From Salinibacterium amurskyense (GTDB lineage Bacteria > Actinomycetota > Actinomycetes > Actinomycetales > Microbacteriaceae): a stretch of DNA of 64,000 nucleotides. Numbering within the stretch: the stretch's first letter is position 1; each line of letters begins with the position of its first letter. Below, piece after piece: positions 1 to 8,211 of the stretch. The DNA lies in the NCBI RefSeq assembly GCF_002797685.1, contig NZ_PGFH01000001.1, forward strand, positions 310,001 through 374,000. Reading direction: 5' to 3'. The notes beneath the pieces are model-generated. The model saw nothing but the letters and a program-made list of their open reading frames with translations. It was not told where the DNA came from and did no database searches. The position numbers and the translations under genes are program-made.

Positions 1-1856
1 TCGCGTTCCTTCACTGGATCTCGCCGGTTCTCGGCACCGTCATGTACTTCTGGGGTGGCAAGCCGTTCCTCACGGGAGGCTTCTCTGAGCTGAAAGCCCG
101 CAAACCGGGAATGATGCTGTTGATCTCACTGGCGATCACGGTCGCCTTCGTTGCATCGTGGGCATCCACTCTCGGCCTCATTGCGAACGAGCTCGACTTC
201 TGGTGGGAGCTTGCGCTGCTCATCGTCGTGATGCTGCTCGGCCACTGGGTCGAAATGCGGTCGCTGGCTCAGACCTCCAGCGCGCTCGACTCTCTTGCCG
301 CTTTACTTCCGGATGAAGCGGAGAAGGTTGAGGGCGATGACTTCGTTACCGTGCCGCCGTCTGATCTCGTTGTTGGCGATGTCGTCATCGTGCGCCCCGG
401 CGGACGCGTACCCGCCGACGGCGAAGTGATTGACGGTTCAGCCGAGGTGGATGAGTCGATGATCACGGGAGAGTCGCAGCCGGTTGAGCGGGGCGTGGGC
501 GACCGCGTTGTGGCGGGAACCGTTGCAACTGACAACTCGATCCGGGTGAAGGTCACAGCGATTGGCGATGACACCACGCTCGCGGGAATCACCAAGCTCG
601 TCGAAACGGCGCAGAACTCGTCGTCACCCGCGCAACGCATCGCCGACACCGCGGCGGGCTGGCTGTTCTGGTTCGCGCTCGGCGCCGCAGCGATCACTGC
701 CACCGTGTGGACCCTCGCGGGCAGCCCGGATGACGCGATCGTGCGCACCATCACGGTGCTCGTCATTGCGTGCCCGCACGCTCTCGGTCTCGCAATCCCG
801 CTTGTCGTCTCGATTTCGACGGAGCGCGCGGCTCGTGCCGGAGTGCTCGTGAAAGACCGCCTCGCTCTCGAAACGATGCGCAAGGTCGACACCGTTCTCT
901 TCGACAAGACGGGAACGCTCACGAAGGGCGAGCCCGCCGTCACGCACGTTGCGGCGGTTGGGGATGCGAGTGAAGATGACGTTCTTCGACTCGCAGCGGC
1001 AGCGGAGAACGACAGTGAGCATCCGCTGGCCAAGGCGATTGTGACCGCCGCGAAGGATCGCGAACTCGAACGAGTAGGCGCCTCCAACTTCAGTTCGTCG
1101 AGCGGTGTTGGCGTCGAAGCTTCTGTTGATGGTGCGACGATCAGCGTGGGCGGGCCGAGCATGTTGCGCCAGCACGACCAGCAGCCCATCGATGTAACGG
1201 CCGAGTGGGCGGATGCCGGCGCGATCATTTTGCACGTGCTGGCCGACGGTCACGTGATCGGTGCAATCGGGCTCGCGGATGAAGTGCGCGAAGACTCGCG
1301 CCAGGCGATCGATGCGCTGCACGCGCAGGGCGTCACGGTGGTGATGATCACGGGAGATGCGGATGCCGTGGCACAGTCGGTAGCCGCTGAACTCGGCATC
1401 GACCGGGTGTTCTCGGGCGTGCATCCGGAAGACAAAGCCAGCAAGGTTGCCGAACTGCAGAAGGCGGGCGGCACCGTCGCGATGGTCGGTGACGGCGTGA
1501 ACGATGCGCCAGCGCTCGCCCAGGCGGATGTCGGAATTGCGATCGGCGCCGGAACAGACGTGGCCATCGCCTCGGCCGGTGTTGTGCTCGCCAGCGACGA
1601 CCCGCGCTCGGTCCTTGCCGTGTTCGAACTCTCGCGCCGCAGCTACGCCAAAATGCGCCAAAACCTGTGGTGGGCTGCCGGCTACAACCTGATCTCGGTG
1701 CCCCTCGCTGCGGGAATCCTTGCCCCCATCGGGTTCGTGCTGCCGATCTCCGTCGGTGCGCTGCTCATGTCGGCCTCGACCGTTGTCGTTGCAGCAAACG
1801 CGCAGCTGCTGCACCGCCTCGACCTGCGGCCCGAAGCGGTTATCGCCAAGGACTAG
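1..1856 (+). CDS. copB: CopB-type heavy-metal P-type ATPase, 5' partial
   Basis: ATP-driven metal transporter of the P1B family, an integral membrane protein that exports copper or silver ions in characterised relatives. The frame is open from the first bases of the window, so the start codon lies upstream; the ATG at 42 is internal. Visible in order are the actuator loop with TGES (nt 468-479), the transmembrane metal site IACPHA (near nt 768-785), the phosphorylation motif DKTGTLT (nt 903-923), the HPLAKA nucleotide-binding motif (nt 1021-1038) and GDGVNDAP (nt 1489-1512), then two C-terminal membrane helices. CPH rather than CPC marks the CopB subgroup. The stop overlaps, tail to tail, the stop of a kduD remnant on the other strand. 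The N-terminal metal-binding region is not in the window, so the substrate is inferred from the CPH motif only. Confidence 0.93.
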   Translation, partial: AFLHWISPVLGTVMYFWGGKPFLTGGFSELKARKPGMMLLISLAITVAFVASWASTLGLIANELDFWWELALLIVVMLLGHWVEMRSLAQTSSALDSLAALLPDEAEKVEGDDFVTVPPSDLVVGDVVIVRPGGRVPADGEVIDGSAEVDESMITGESQPVERGVGDRVVAGTVATDNSIRVKVTAIGDDTTLAGITKLVETAQNSSSPAQRIADTAAGWLFWFALGAAAITATVWTLAGSPDDAIVRTITVLVIACPHALGLAIPLVVSISTERAARAGVLVKDRLALETMRKVDTVLFDKTGTLTKGEPAVTHVAAVGDASEDDVLRLAAAAENDSEHPLAKAIVTAAKDRELERVGASNFSSSSGVGVEASVDGATISVGGPSMLRQHDQQPIDVTAEWADAGAIILHVLADGHVIGAIGLADEVREDSRQAIDALHAQGVTVVMITGDADAVAQSVAAELGIDRVFSGVHPEDKASKVAELQKAGGTVAMVGDGVNDAPALAQADVGIAIGAGTDVAIASAGVVLASDDPRSVLAVFELSRRSYAKMRQNLWWAAGYNLISVPLAAGILAPIGFVLPISVGALLMSASTVVVAANAQLLHRLDLRPEAVIAKD

Positions 1857-2049
1857 CGCTCGAGCCAGCCGCTATCCACGTTGAGGATGGCGCCCGAGAC
1901 GTAGTCGGAGGAGCGTGACGCGAGGAACACGGTGGCACCCGCGAGGTCGCTGCCGACTCCCCAACGACCGGCCGGGATGCGGTCGAGGATCGACTTCGAG
2001 CGGTCGGGGTCGTCTTGCAACGCCTTGGTGTTGTCGGTGGCGATGTAGC
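1853..2049 (-). pseudogene. 3' fragment of a kduD-like SDR gene
   Basis: This stretch encodes only the last ~65 residues of a short-chain dehydrogenase, from YIATDNT to GWLER and a stop. It aligns base for base with the 3' end of the intact kduD-like gene at 7426-8211, with about 15 differences over ~195 bases (~92% by eye) and about four amino-acid changes. Similarity stops abruptly at 2049 (GATGTAGC), where an IS30 transposase tail begins. The Rossmann motif and the catalytic Tyr-Lys are missing, so it cannot be active. It is a relic of a paralogous or horizontally acquired kduD copy truncated by the insertion element. Confidence 0.88.
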
Positions 2050-2290
2050 ACTTCTTCCGTGATCTACGCTCCCCTTGGCAACCGGGGGTGGACGACAACG
2101 TGAACGGGCCTTGCGTCAGTACTTCCCGAACGGCACCGATCTGAGCATCCGCAGCGCTAGGCACCTCCTCGATGTCGCCACCGAACTCAACGAGGGACCT
2201 CCCAGAAAACTCGAACGAAGAACGCCGGCTGGTCTGCTCAGCGAGCTGCTCTCGACGACCGAGAGAGCCCCTGTTGCCCCCACTGCCTGA
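2049..2290 (+). mobile_element. IS30-family transposase remnant (C-terminal end)
   Basis: Two reading frames joined by a frameshift near 2108-2111 reconstruct the end of an IS30-type DDE transposase. The first frame reads [19 protein letters not shown], equivalent to the family's YFCDPHSPWQRGTNENTNG. The second reads [12 protein letters not shown], the family's hallmark LRQYFPKGTDLS, and runs to a stop at 2288-2290. The rest of the transposase and the left inverted repeat are absent; the relic abuts the truncated kduD copy directly. The third catalytic acidic residue (the E of NEN) is changed to D. It is inactive and marks the event that truncated the kduD copy. Confidence 0.82.
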
Positions 2291-2429
2291 GGCCGCCCAT
2301 GGGCTGTGACATTCGCGGCACAGAAGAGCCGCCCCTGCCCGGTCGCTCGCGAGATCAGTCATGCGTTGGACGGGGGGGTGATGTGGCGTGGCGACCTGAG
2401 CTAATCAGCAGTTAAGCCATACTCGAGTA

Positions 2430-3275
2430 ATGCAGCCGGTCTTGGGGGCTCCCCTTTTCGTTGAATACAAAGAAGTTACGGTCACGGACCCTCTACGCCA
2501 AGGCGACGTTATTGAAGCTGTCGACGAAAACGCGACGAAATGGCAACGCCATCTACTTATTCTTACGGCCGATTGTGATTTTGCTAACGATAAAAATCAA
2601 GGTCGAGTAACTTGCGTGCCCTTGCTCACCCAGGACGAGTACATCCTTGAATTCCAAATTCCCCGTCTTTGTGAAAAAGTCATAAAGAAGTGCGTCGAGG
2701 CGCTCCAGATGATTCTCTCGAAAGCAGACGGCCCACATATATCTGCCGAACGTCTTCGAGAGTGGCCTCTCGAGCAGGCGCCAGCCGACATCGTTAGTGC
2801 ATTGCACCTAGAAATGGCCGCATCGCAAAGCGCCGAGAAACTCATCGATGCCATCAGGAAGGTCAGCCTCCCTACAGGCAACCTTGATCATGCCGTTCAG
2901 CGTCTCGTTTCTGCGTCCGTAGACGTGCCGAACGGCAAGAGTCTCGGGAACGCGAAAAGGGATGTGGTTAGCGCATTGAGATCGCACTATGCGAATCCCC
3001 CGGGAGATGCACTCTTCCTCTCTGCCATCGCTCCTGCCGTACAGGATGGATACTTCGTTTACCTACGCCACCTCGAACAAGTCAGGCAGCAAGACATTGC
3101 TCTGGCCCCAACGCACAGTCCCACGAGCTATCGGCGACTCGCGCGGCTGAATGATCGCTTTATTCATGCTGTCTCGCAGCAATTCGCGTCAGTGTTCATG
3201 GCAATTGGGTTGCCGAACGACTATGAAGAAATGCGCGAAATTCATTCTGAACTGCTGGGAGAGAGATACAAGTGA
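2430..3275 (+). CDS. Uncharacterised protein paired with an SF1 helicase
   Basis: 281 residues, no signal peptide or membrane segment. I do not recognise a named family. The N-terminal third holds LRQGDVIEAV, then LLILTADCDFANDK and a conserved-looking VPLL strand. The T-x-DCD-x(3)-DK block resembles the SQDCD/TQSCD-type motif seen in uncharacterised proteins of accessory loci (recollection, not tested). The rest is mainly helical and charged. The stop overlaps the GTG start of the helicase gene by four bases, so the two are almost certainly co-translated. Base composition is visibly more AT-rich than in the flanking metabolic genes, consistent with transfer. The start is the ATG at 2430; no strong ribosome site is seen, so a slightly later start is possible. 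A defence role is inference from context. Confidence 0.72.
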   Translation: MQPVLGAPLFVEYKEVTVTDPLRQGDVIEAVDENATKWQRHLLILTADCDFANDKNQGRVTCVPLLTQDEYILEFQIPRLCEKVIKKCVEALQMILSKADGPHISAERLREWPLEQAPADIVSALHLEMAASQSAEKLIDAIRKVSLPTGNLDHAVQRLVSASVDVPNGKSLGNAKRDVVSALRSHYANPPGDALFLSAIAPAVQDGYFVYLRHLEQVRQQDIALAPTHSPTSYRRLARLNDRFIHAVSQQFASVFMAIGLPNDYEEMREIHSELLGERYK

Positions 3276-5494
3276 AGCCGCTAATCACGACTGTCAAGGC
3301 AATAAGCGAACTCGCTAGTGGCTTATCGCCTGAGGCGATCAGTTCCTCTCCCGTGCTTTTCCTTCATAGCGGATCTGATGTTGACGTGTTGCTGTCGGCG
3401 GAAGACACCATTGATCAGCAACGCGTAATCCTGCTCCGCGCTCAGCATGTGCAGGAGTCCTTCGTCCCAGACCAGCTTTCGAGTCTCCGCCGCGAGGTAT
3501 TGGGGCGCGTGGCCTCCTTCGCGGAAAGAGCAAGAGCTGCGGGAATTCTGTCGCTGCCGCGCGGCTGGCATCAGTACAAGCACAACACCCTTATTTCATT
3601 CTTCGCGGTACCTGGCGGCGATTCCAAAGCAAGTCGATGGGTTGCTGAAGTCAATGGAGGAGTACGGCATGACGTGATCTTCTGGGCCTTAACGACATCG
3701 AGCGAGAAAGAAGCGCTGCAAGAATTCGATCGCGCACGCTCACTACCGGCTATCGACTTCGACGCAGCATGGTCCAGTGGGTTTGCAGCTGCCATGTCGT
3801 ATTTTCAGGCTGGTCGTGACGAGCCCAAGGCGGACGTGGAAATGTCCCTCCCGCGACTTGCATCCGGGTCGACTAAGGGGTGGACCTATGACCAATGGCT
3901 ACGTGAGATCAGCAATGACCAGCGACTCTTTGTAGAAGCCCCGACTGAAAAGTCGATTCGTCTACGGGGGCCTGCTGGCTCTGGTAAGACGCTTGCTCTC
4001 ACCTTGAAAGCACTGCGAGGGGTGATTGCAGCGCGCGAAGCAGGCGAAGAGATCCGCGTCCTGATAGTGACCCACAGTTGGTCTTTGGCGACGGAGGTTG
4101 CGGATTCCCTGACGGCGATGGGCATGGGGCTGGTCCCTGAGATCGATGTGTTCCCACTCCTCGAAATTGCCCAGTCGATCTCGCCCCAGTATGTTCGCGA
4201 CGACACAGGCTTCAGCCTCATCGGAACTGACAGCCTCAGCGGAAAACAGGCGCAGCTTCTTGAGATCTCGGATCTGCTAAGTGAATTTGTCGAAGGTGAC
4301 TGGGTCACGTTCCGCGCTGGTGTATCGTCCGAATTTGCTGCTCGATTCGATGCGCACGGCCCTGATGAACGGCTTGCTCTGGCGTGGGATCTGCTGATCG
4401 AGTTTGGCTCGGTAATCGGAGCAGCGGCAATTTTCCCGGGCGCGGGTGCGGAAAGCAAATATGCGCAGCTGTCGAGAGCTAGCTGGATGATGCCCATGAA
4501 AACACGTCAAGATCTGCGAGTCGTGTTCCAGCTCTATTCGCGATACATGGCTAGCCTCGACGCCCGTTCCCTGCTGACGTCGGATCAAGTTCTCGCGGAC
4601 CTTTTGAACCATCTCGAGACGCACGCCTGGAATCGCGCACGCAAGTTCCAGGGGTATGACCTAATCTTTGTGGACGAGTTCCACTTGTTTAGTCCGCTTG
4701 AGCGCCAGGTGCTTCATTACCTGTCTAGAGATGTCACAAAGTATCCCAGCGTGTTCATGGCTGTAGACCCGCGGCAATCGCCGTCGGAGGCATTCATTGG
4801 GCTCGCCTCAGATGACACGCACTCTGGGCCTGCAATTCACGACGATGAGCTCGGCGAAATTGATAACTTTGAACTGACGACAGTTCATCGTTTTACTCCA
4901 CAGATTCTTGATCTCATCAAGCATGTTCATCATCTTTTTCCCACGCTCGATCTCGGACAACCGTGGGATATTAATTTTTCTGCGGTTAAATCGGCTCAGA
5001 GCGACGGGCCTATTCCTAAACTCGTACTTGCCGCGTCGCAAGAGGGCGAACTTCTCGACATCAACTCAGCAGTTCAAGAACTTTACGCTGGAGGGCGGAT
5101 GGCCCTCGCTGTTGTGGATCCACGTCAGTGGGGTCGATTTAGCCGCTTAGCTGCTCAAATCGGCACTTCCGGTAAGTTTCACGTGTCTACAATCTCCGGG
5201 CGCTCCGACGTCGAGGGATTGGGATACAGGAAGAAAGGCTTAGTTGTTGGTCCCGCCGAATATTTGGCCGGACTTCAGTTCGAGACTGTTCTCGTTGCGG
5301 GCATACCAGACTTACAGTCCACGGCAACGATCAACGATCGCACGCGCTTTCTCTCGCTTCTTTACCTCGCCATCAGTCGCGCCGAACACACGGTTCGACT
5401 TTTCGTCAACGACGAAGACGGTGCGGTTCCGGAACTTTTGCAACAAGCGCTCGCTTCGAAGGTGGTCTCCTTCACCCGGGGAAGTCTCACCTAA
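3272..5494 (+). CDS. UvrD/Rep-like superfamily 1 helicase, probable defence component
   Basis: 740 residues with SF1 helicase features. There is an N-terminal region of about 230 residues of unknown fold, then Walker A GPAGSGKT at residues 233-240, a motif Ia-like IVTHSW, Walker B FVDEFH around 466-471, motif III-like FMAVDPRQSP, motif IV-like TVHRFTP near 536 and the C-terminal LYLAISRAEH motif VI near residue 698. DEFH replaces the usual DEYQD/DExQ of UvrD. GTG is the start, four bases inside the upstream gene, so partner stoichiometry is probably coupled. There is no nuclease motif I can see. GajB of Gabija is also UvrD-like but is shorter and is paired with an OLD nuclease, which the partner here is not. 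Helicase fold is certain; the biological role is inferred. Confidence 0.85.
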   Translation: MKPLITTVKAISELASGLSPEAISSSPVLFLHSGSDVDVLLSAEDTIDQQRVILLRAQHVQESFVPDQLSSLRREVLGRVASFAERARAAGILSLPRGWHQYKHNTLISFFAVPGGDSKASRWVAEVNGGVRHDVIFWALTTSSEKEALQEFDRARSLPAIDFDAAWSSGFAAAMSYFQAGRDEPKADVEMSLPRLASGSTKGWTYDQWLREISNDQRLFVEAPTEKSIRLRGPAGSGKTLALTLKALRGVIAAREAGEEIRVLIVTHSWSLATEVADSLTAMGMGLVPEIDVFPLLEIAQSISPQYVRDDTGFSLIGTDSLSGKQAQLLEISDLLSEFVEGDWVTFRAGVSSEFAARFDAHGPDERLALAWDLLIEFGSVIGAAAIFPGAGAESKYAQLSRASWMMPMKTRQDLRVVFQLYSRYMASLDARSLLTSDQVLADLLNHLETHAWNRARKFQGYDLIFVDEFHLFSPLERQVLHYLSRDVTKYPSVFMAVDPRQSPSEAFIGLASDDTHSGPAIHDDELGEIDNFELTTVHRFTPQILDLIKHVHHLFPTLDLGQPWDINFSAVKSAQSDGPIPKLVLAASQEGELLDINSAVQELYAGGRMALAVVDPRQWGRFSRLAAQIGTSGKFHVSTISGRSDVEGLGYRKKGLVVGPAEYLAGLQFETVLVAGIPDLQSTATINDRTRFLSLLYLAISRAEHTVRLFVNDEDGAVPELLQQALASKVVSFTRGSLT

Positions 5495-5693
5495 AACTGC
5501 GACCTCCGCAGGCCTCGACAATCCCAGGTTCTTCGCCGACCCGCAAGGTCTATTGCATCTAGGCTCTACATGCGCATGACGACGAGTGAAACCTCGCCCA
5601 GGTGCCATTATTTGTGCGTCTTGTTGCCCAAGAAGAGCTGCGAGGGTTATCGCCGCATCAGCATCGTTGTGTTCTATCTCATGAGTGGCAAAT

Positions 5694-6698
5694 TCACCCG
5701 ATTTGGCACAGCATAATTACGAGACGGGTACATTCTGCTGCGCCGTCGCGGTGACCGGGACTTCCCGCAGCCGGTGAATGGACCAGGATCGTTACGGTTG
5801 GATCGAGTCTGTCAGCTGAATAGAGCTGCGGTGAGTCAAAATCCGATGTTCCTCGCAAAGACAATACCGCTTTGGCTAAGTCGTGTCCGGACTGATTACA
5901 TTGACCGTCGGCTAGCGACGCATTGAAGCGGGCGGCTTATGCAGTGGCATCCTCATCCGCAATCGAGTCTGAGCGGCCAATCGCGAACGACGTGATTTTC
6001 TCTGCAGGACGTTCCGCTTGCGGTGTTGACAAGCACGCGTGCAGAACAACCAGAAGGGGCGGTTCATGTACGCCCCTCAAAGCTGAAGTAAACGCATCTG
6101 CTGTGACAACGGCACCATGGTTTTGTGATTCGGTATCTTGCTCGAATACGACGAATGCCTCGGTGCCGTGGCTCGAAAAATGAACAATGTGCGGGCGGCC
6201 TTGCGCGAGCCCGTTCAGAAGGTCCTCTCCGGTTACGGCCGGTCGAAGATCCAATACGATGGATTCCCGGCCCGAAGCGAAGCGGACGGCATCGAAAATT
6301 CGCTTTTGCTCACGGCCGACCCGCAGGTCGCCGGCCCCGGATGAGGCCAGCATCAAGAGCCGTAGTTTTTCCTCGCGCGGCTGACGGAGCAGAGACAACT
6401 CACGCTCGTGGTCGTTGATCTGGGCTGTTAGGCGTACGTGGAGTCCGGCTGTGGCTCGTGCATCGTTCAGGGCCCGATGTTCGAGCTCCTTTTCGATAGC
6501 CGCTGCTTGCTGTAGACGCATCTTCTCCGCGGCCTCCCACTTACTGTGTTCCCCCTTGCGCTCGGACTGCTCGGCGTCGGCAAGGCGCTTACTCAGAGCC
6601 GTCTCTTCCTTGAGATAGGCGGATGCTTCGGCCGGCCGGTTAGCCGACTCTTTCGCATGGGCATTTGCCACTGACTCGTGCCGGACAGCGTCTCGCAA
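5694..6698 (-). pseudogene. CHAT-domain protease gene interrupted by an in-frame TAA
   Basis: The first open segment (5937-6698, 253 residues from a TTG) has a charged, Ala/Glu-rich probable coiled coil (residues ~1-110) and then a CHAT caspase-like domain. The domain starts with EEKLRLLMLASS and GDLRVGREQKRI, and has the catalytic His at 177 in HFSSHG and the catalytic Cys at 222 in LHACLS. It stops at IADEDATA with TAA at 5937-5939. The same frame continues without a break as AARFNASLADGQ, LAKAVLSL, SPQLYSADRLDPT and TILV, to TGA at 5694-5696. That continuation is what CHAT proteins of this type carry after the DEDA motif, so one nonsense change separates this from an intact ~333-residue protein. 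Either it is a recent pseudogene or the stop is read through. Adjacent to the helicase pair, it fits a decayed defence gene. Confidence 0.83.
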
Positions 6699-6954
6699 TT
6701 TCGAGAAACTCAGCTGGAACGAGCACGATGGCGAGCAAACCGGTCAACAGCAGAGGAAACGACACGGCAAGCGCCCACCCGTAGGCGCGCCGCGATCCCC
6801 ATGACACCCCTATGCGCATCAGCGCCGACCGGACGGATCGCTCCGACCCCCTCGACTGAACCAGGGCGTAACAGGTAGCAGGTGCGCAGAATAAGACGAA
6901 CTCAGCCATTGCCCTCACGCTAGCGCGCGAAGGCATGATGAGGACGTTCGCCAT
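6640..6954 (-). CDS. Short membrane protein, possibly a CPBP-type fragment
   Basis: 104 residues with two hydrophobic stretches, EFVLFCAPATCYALV (residues ~18-32) and a longer one around 60-82 ending in VPAEFLEI. The N-terminal part resembles the first helices of CPBP intramembrane proteases, but the catalytic EExxxR and later motifs are absent. It overlaps the 5' end of the CHAT gene by about 60 bases in another frame and loses its membrane character there. It is probably a truncated gene or the displaced N-terminus of a frameshifted fusion. Whether it is expressed cannot be told from the sequence. Confidence 0.35.
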   Translation of the reverse strand: MANVLIMPSRASVRAMAEFVLFCAPATCYALVQSRGSERSVRSALMRIGVSWGSRRAYGWALAVSFPLLLTGLLAIVLVPAEFLEIARRCPARVSGKCPCERVG

Positions 6955-7376
6955 GTCGCTGTGAACACCCGCTCCACTTCAGCCGACGCGCCCGCCTAGG
7001 GATAGGAGTTGCCTCGTTACGCGGGGATTAGTCGGTAGGGGTAGTTTTGCGACGCTGCAGCACACGGCAAGTCTTGTAACTATGCAGCGGGACCTGACGC
7101 TTGAATCTGAGTGCTCGAGGTCGGTTGCGAGACGCTCTAAAAAAACTTGGTGGTGAGGCCGCTTCGGCATCTCGTATGCCGTTGGCCATTCCACAAACGG
7201 GATCACTTCTAGCCGATATCGCGAGATCGGTACGCCCTGCCTTAAAGCGCTCCGGCAATCCCGTAGAGCGAATCTGGATTGAAATCTCGAAAGGGTTCTC
7301 TAAATGGTTCCACAAAGCAGCGCCATTAGTTGCTGACTCTGATGCTGCCGAAAGATTGGTCATGCCCAGAAAGAAC
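6955..7376. other. Island right arm, no supported gene
   Basis: About 420 bases between the short membrane ORF and the kduD terminator. Open frames on both strands (for example 7101-7457 plus, and the long minus frame entering kduD's shadow) show no recognisable motif or ribosome site. No integrase or transposase remnant could be identified here. Confidence 0.5.
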
Positions 7377-7410
7377 TGTTGGCACCCACCGACGAGGGTG
7401 GATGCCAACA
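7377..7410 (-). terminator. Hairpin terminator after the kduD operon
   Basis: A 14-base stem with one mismatch (TGTTGGCACCCACC paired with GGTGGATGCCAACA) and a 6-base loop lies 15 bases beyond the kduD stop. The T-tract on the minus strand is weak. The truncated kduD copy at 1853 has no such hairpin. Confidence 0.7.
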
Positions 7411-7425
7411 GCGTGCGCGGGAGCT

Positions 7426-8211
7426 CTAGCGGCCGAGCCAGCCGCCATCCACGTTGAGGATGGCGCCCGAGACGTAGTCGGAGGAGCGCGAGGCGAGGAA
7501 CACGGTGGCACCCGCGAGGTCGCTGCCGACGCCCCAGCGACCGGCGGGGATACGGTCGAGGATTGCCTTCGAGCGGTCGGGGTCGTCTTGAAGTGCCTGG
7601 GTGTTGTCGGTGGCGATGTAGCCGGGGGCGATCGCGTTCACGGTGATGCCCTTGCTGGCCCATTCGTTGGAGAGTGCCTTGGTGAGCCCGGCGATGCCCG
7701 ACTTCGCTGCCGTGTAGCCGGGAACGTTGATGCCGCCCTGGAAGCTGAGCAGTGATGCCGTGAAGATGATCTTGCCGCGGCCGCGCTCAATCATCGAGCG
7801 AGCGATGGCCTGCGTGAGCGTGAACTGGCTCGACAGGTTCACCTGAAGCACGCGATCCCACAGCTCAGTGGGGTGCTCGGCGGCGGGGGCGCGCTCGATG
7901 GTTCCGGCGTTGTTGACGAGGATGTCCACGGTGCGGGTCGAGAGTGTCTCGCCCAGCGCGGCTACGGCATCCGGGTCGGCAAAGTCACACGCGATGCCCT
8001 CGAAGGTGCGGCCATACGAGGTGACCGCCTTCTCGATGTCGCTGCCCGAGGCCTCGATAGAGGCGCTCACGCCGATGATGTTCGCGCCGGCAGCGGCGAG
8101 TGCCTCGGCCATGGCGAAGCCGATTCCACGACGTGCGCCGGTGACGACCGCGGTGGTGCCGGTGAGGTCGAACATGCCGGTCAACGGGTTGCCCTTCTCG
8201 TCCGCGCTCAC
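7426..8211 (-). CDS. kduD: KduD-like short-chain dehydrogenase (2-keto-3-deoxy acid dehydrogenase)
   Basis: 261-residue classical SDR, cytoplasmic and NAD(P)-dependent. The nucleotide-binding motif TGARRGIG is near residue 24, the NNAG motif near 97, the catalytic Ser in FTASLLS, and the YxxxK pair in YTAAKSG. Sequence style and C-terminus ([15 protein letters not shown]) match 2-dehydro-3-deoxy-D-gluconate 5-dehydrogenases. In this neighbourhood it could instead oxidise 2-keto-3-deoxy-L-fuconate or -rhamnonate, a reaction done by SDRs in the non-phosphorylating fucose route. The start codon overlaps the stop of the upstream MDR dehydrogenase gene by 4 bases, so the two form one leftward operon. 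The 3' end is duplicated at 1853-2049. Confidence 0.9.
   Translation of the reverse strand: MSADEKGNPLTGMFDLTGTTAVVTGARRGIGFAMAEALAAAGANIIGVSASIEASGSDIEKAVTSYGRTFEGIACDFADPDAVAALGETLSTRTVDILVNNAGTIERAPAAEHPTELWDRVLQVNLSSQFTLTQAIARSMIERGRGKIIFTASLLSFQGGINVPGYTAAKSGIAGLTKALSNEWASKGITVNAIAPGYIATDNTQALQDDPDRSKAILDRIPAGRWGVGSDLAGATVFLASRSSDYVSGAILNVDGGWLGR

Noticed and set aside
2049-2290. IS30 element as a functional transposon
   Set aside because: Only the C-terminal tail remains, with a frameshift and no left end.
2430-5494. Gabija or Hachiman defence system
   Set aside because: The partner lacks OLD/TOPRIM features needed for GajA, and the helicase is SF1, not the SF2 type of HamB.
7101-7457. 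118-codon plus-strand ORF before the kduD end
   Set aside because: Runs through the terminator hairpin into antisense kduD; no ribosome site or recognisable motif.
1853-7622. kduD 3' duplication as attL/attR of an integrase-driven element
   Set aside because: No integrase or recombinase is visible, the copies differ by ~8%, and the left breakpoint coincides with an IS30 remnant.
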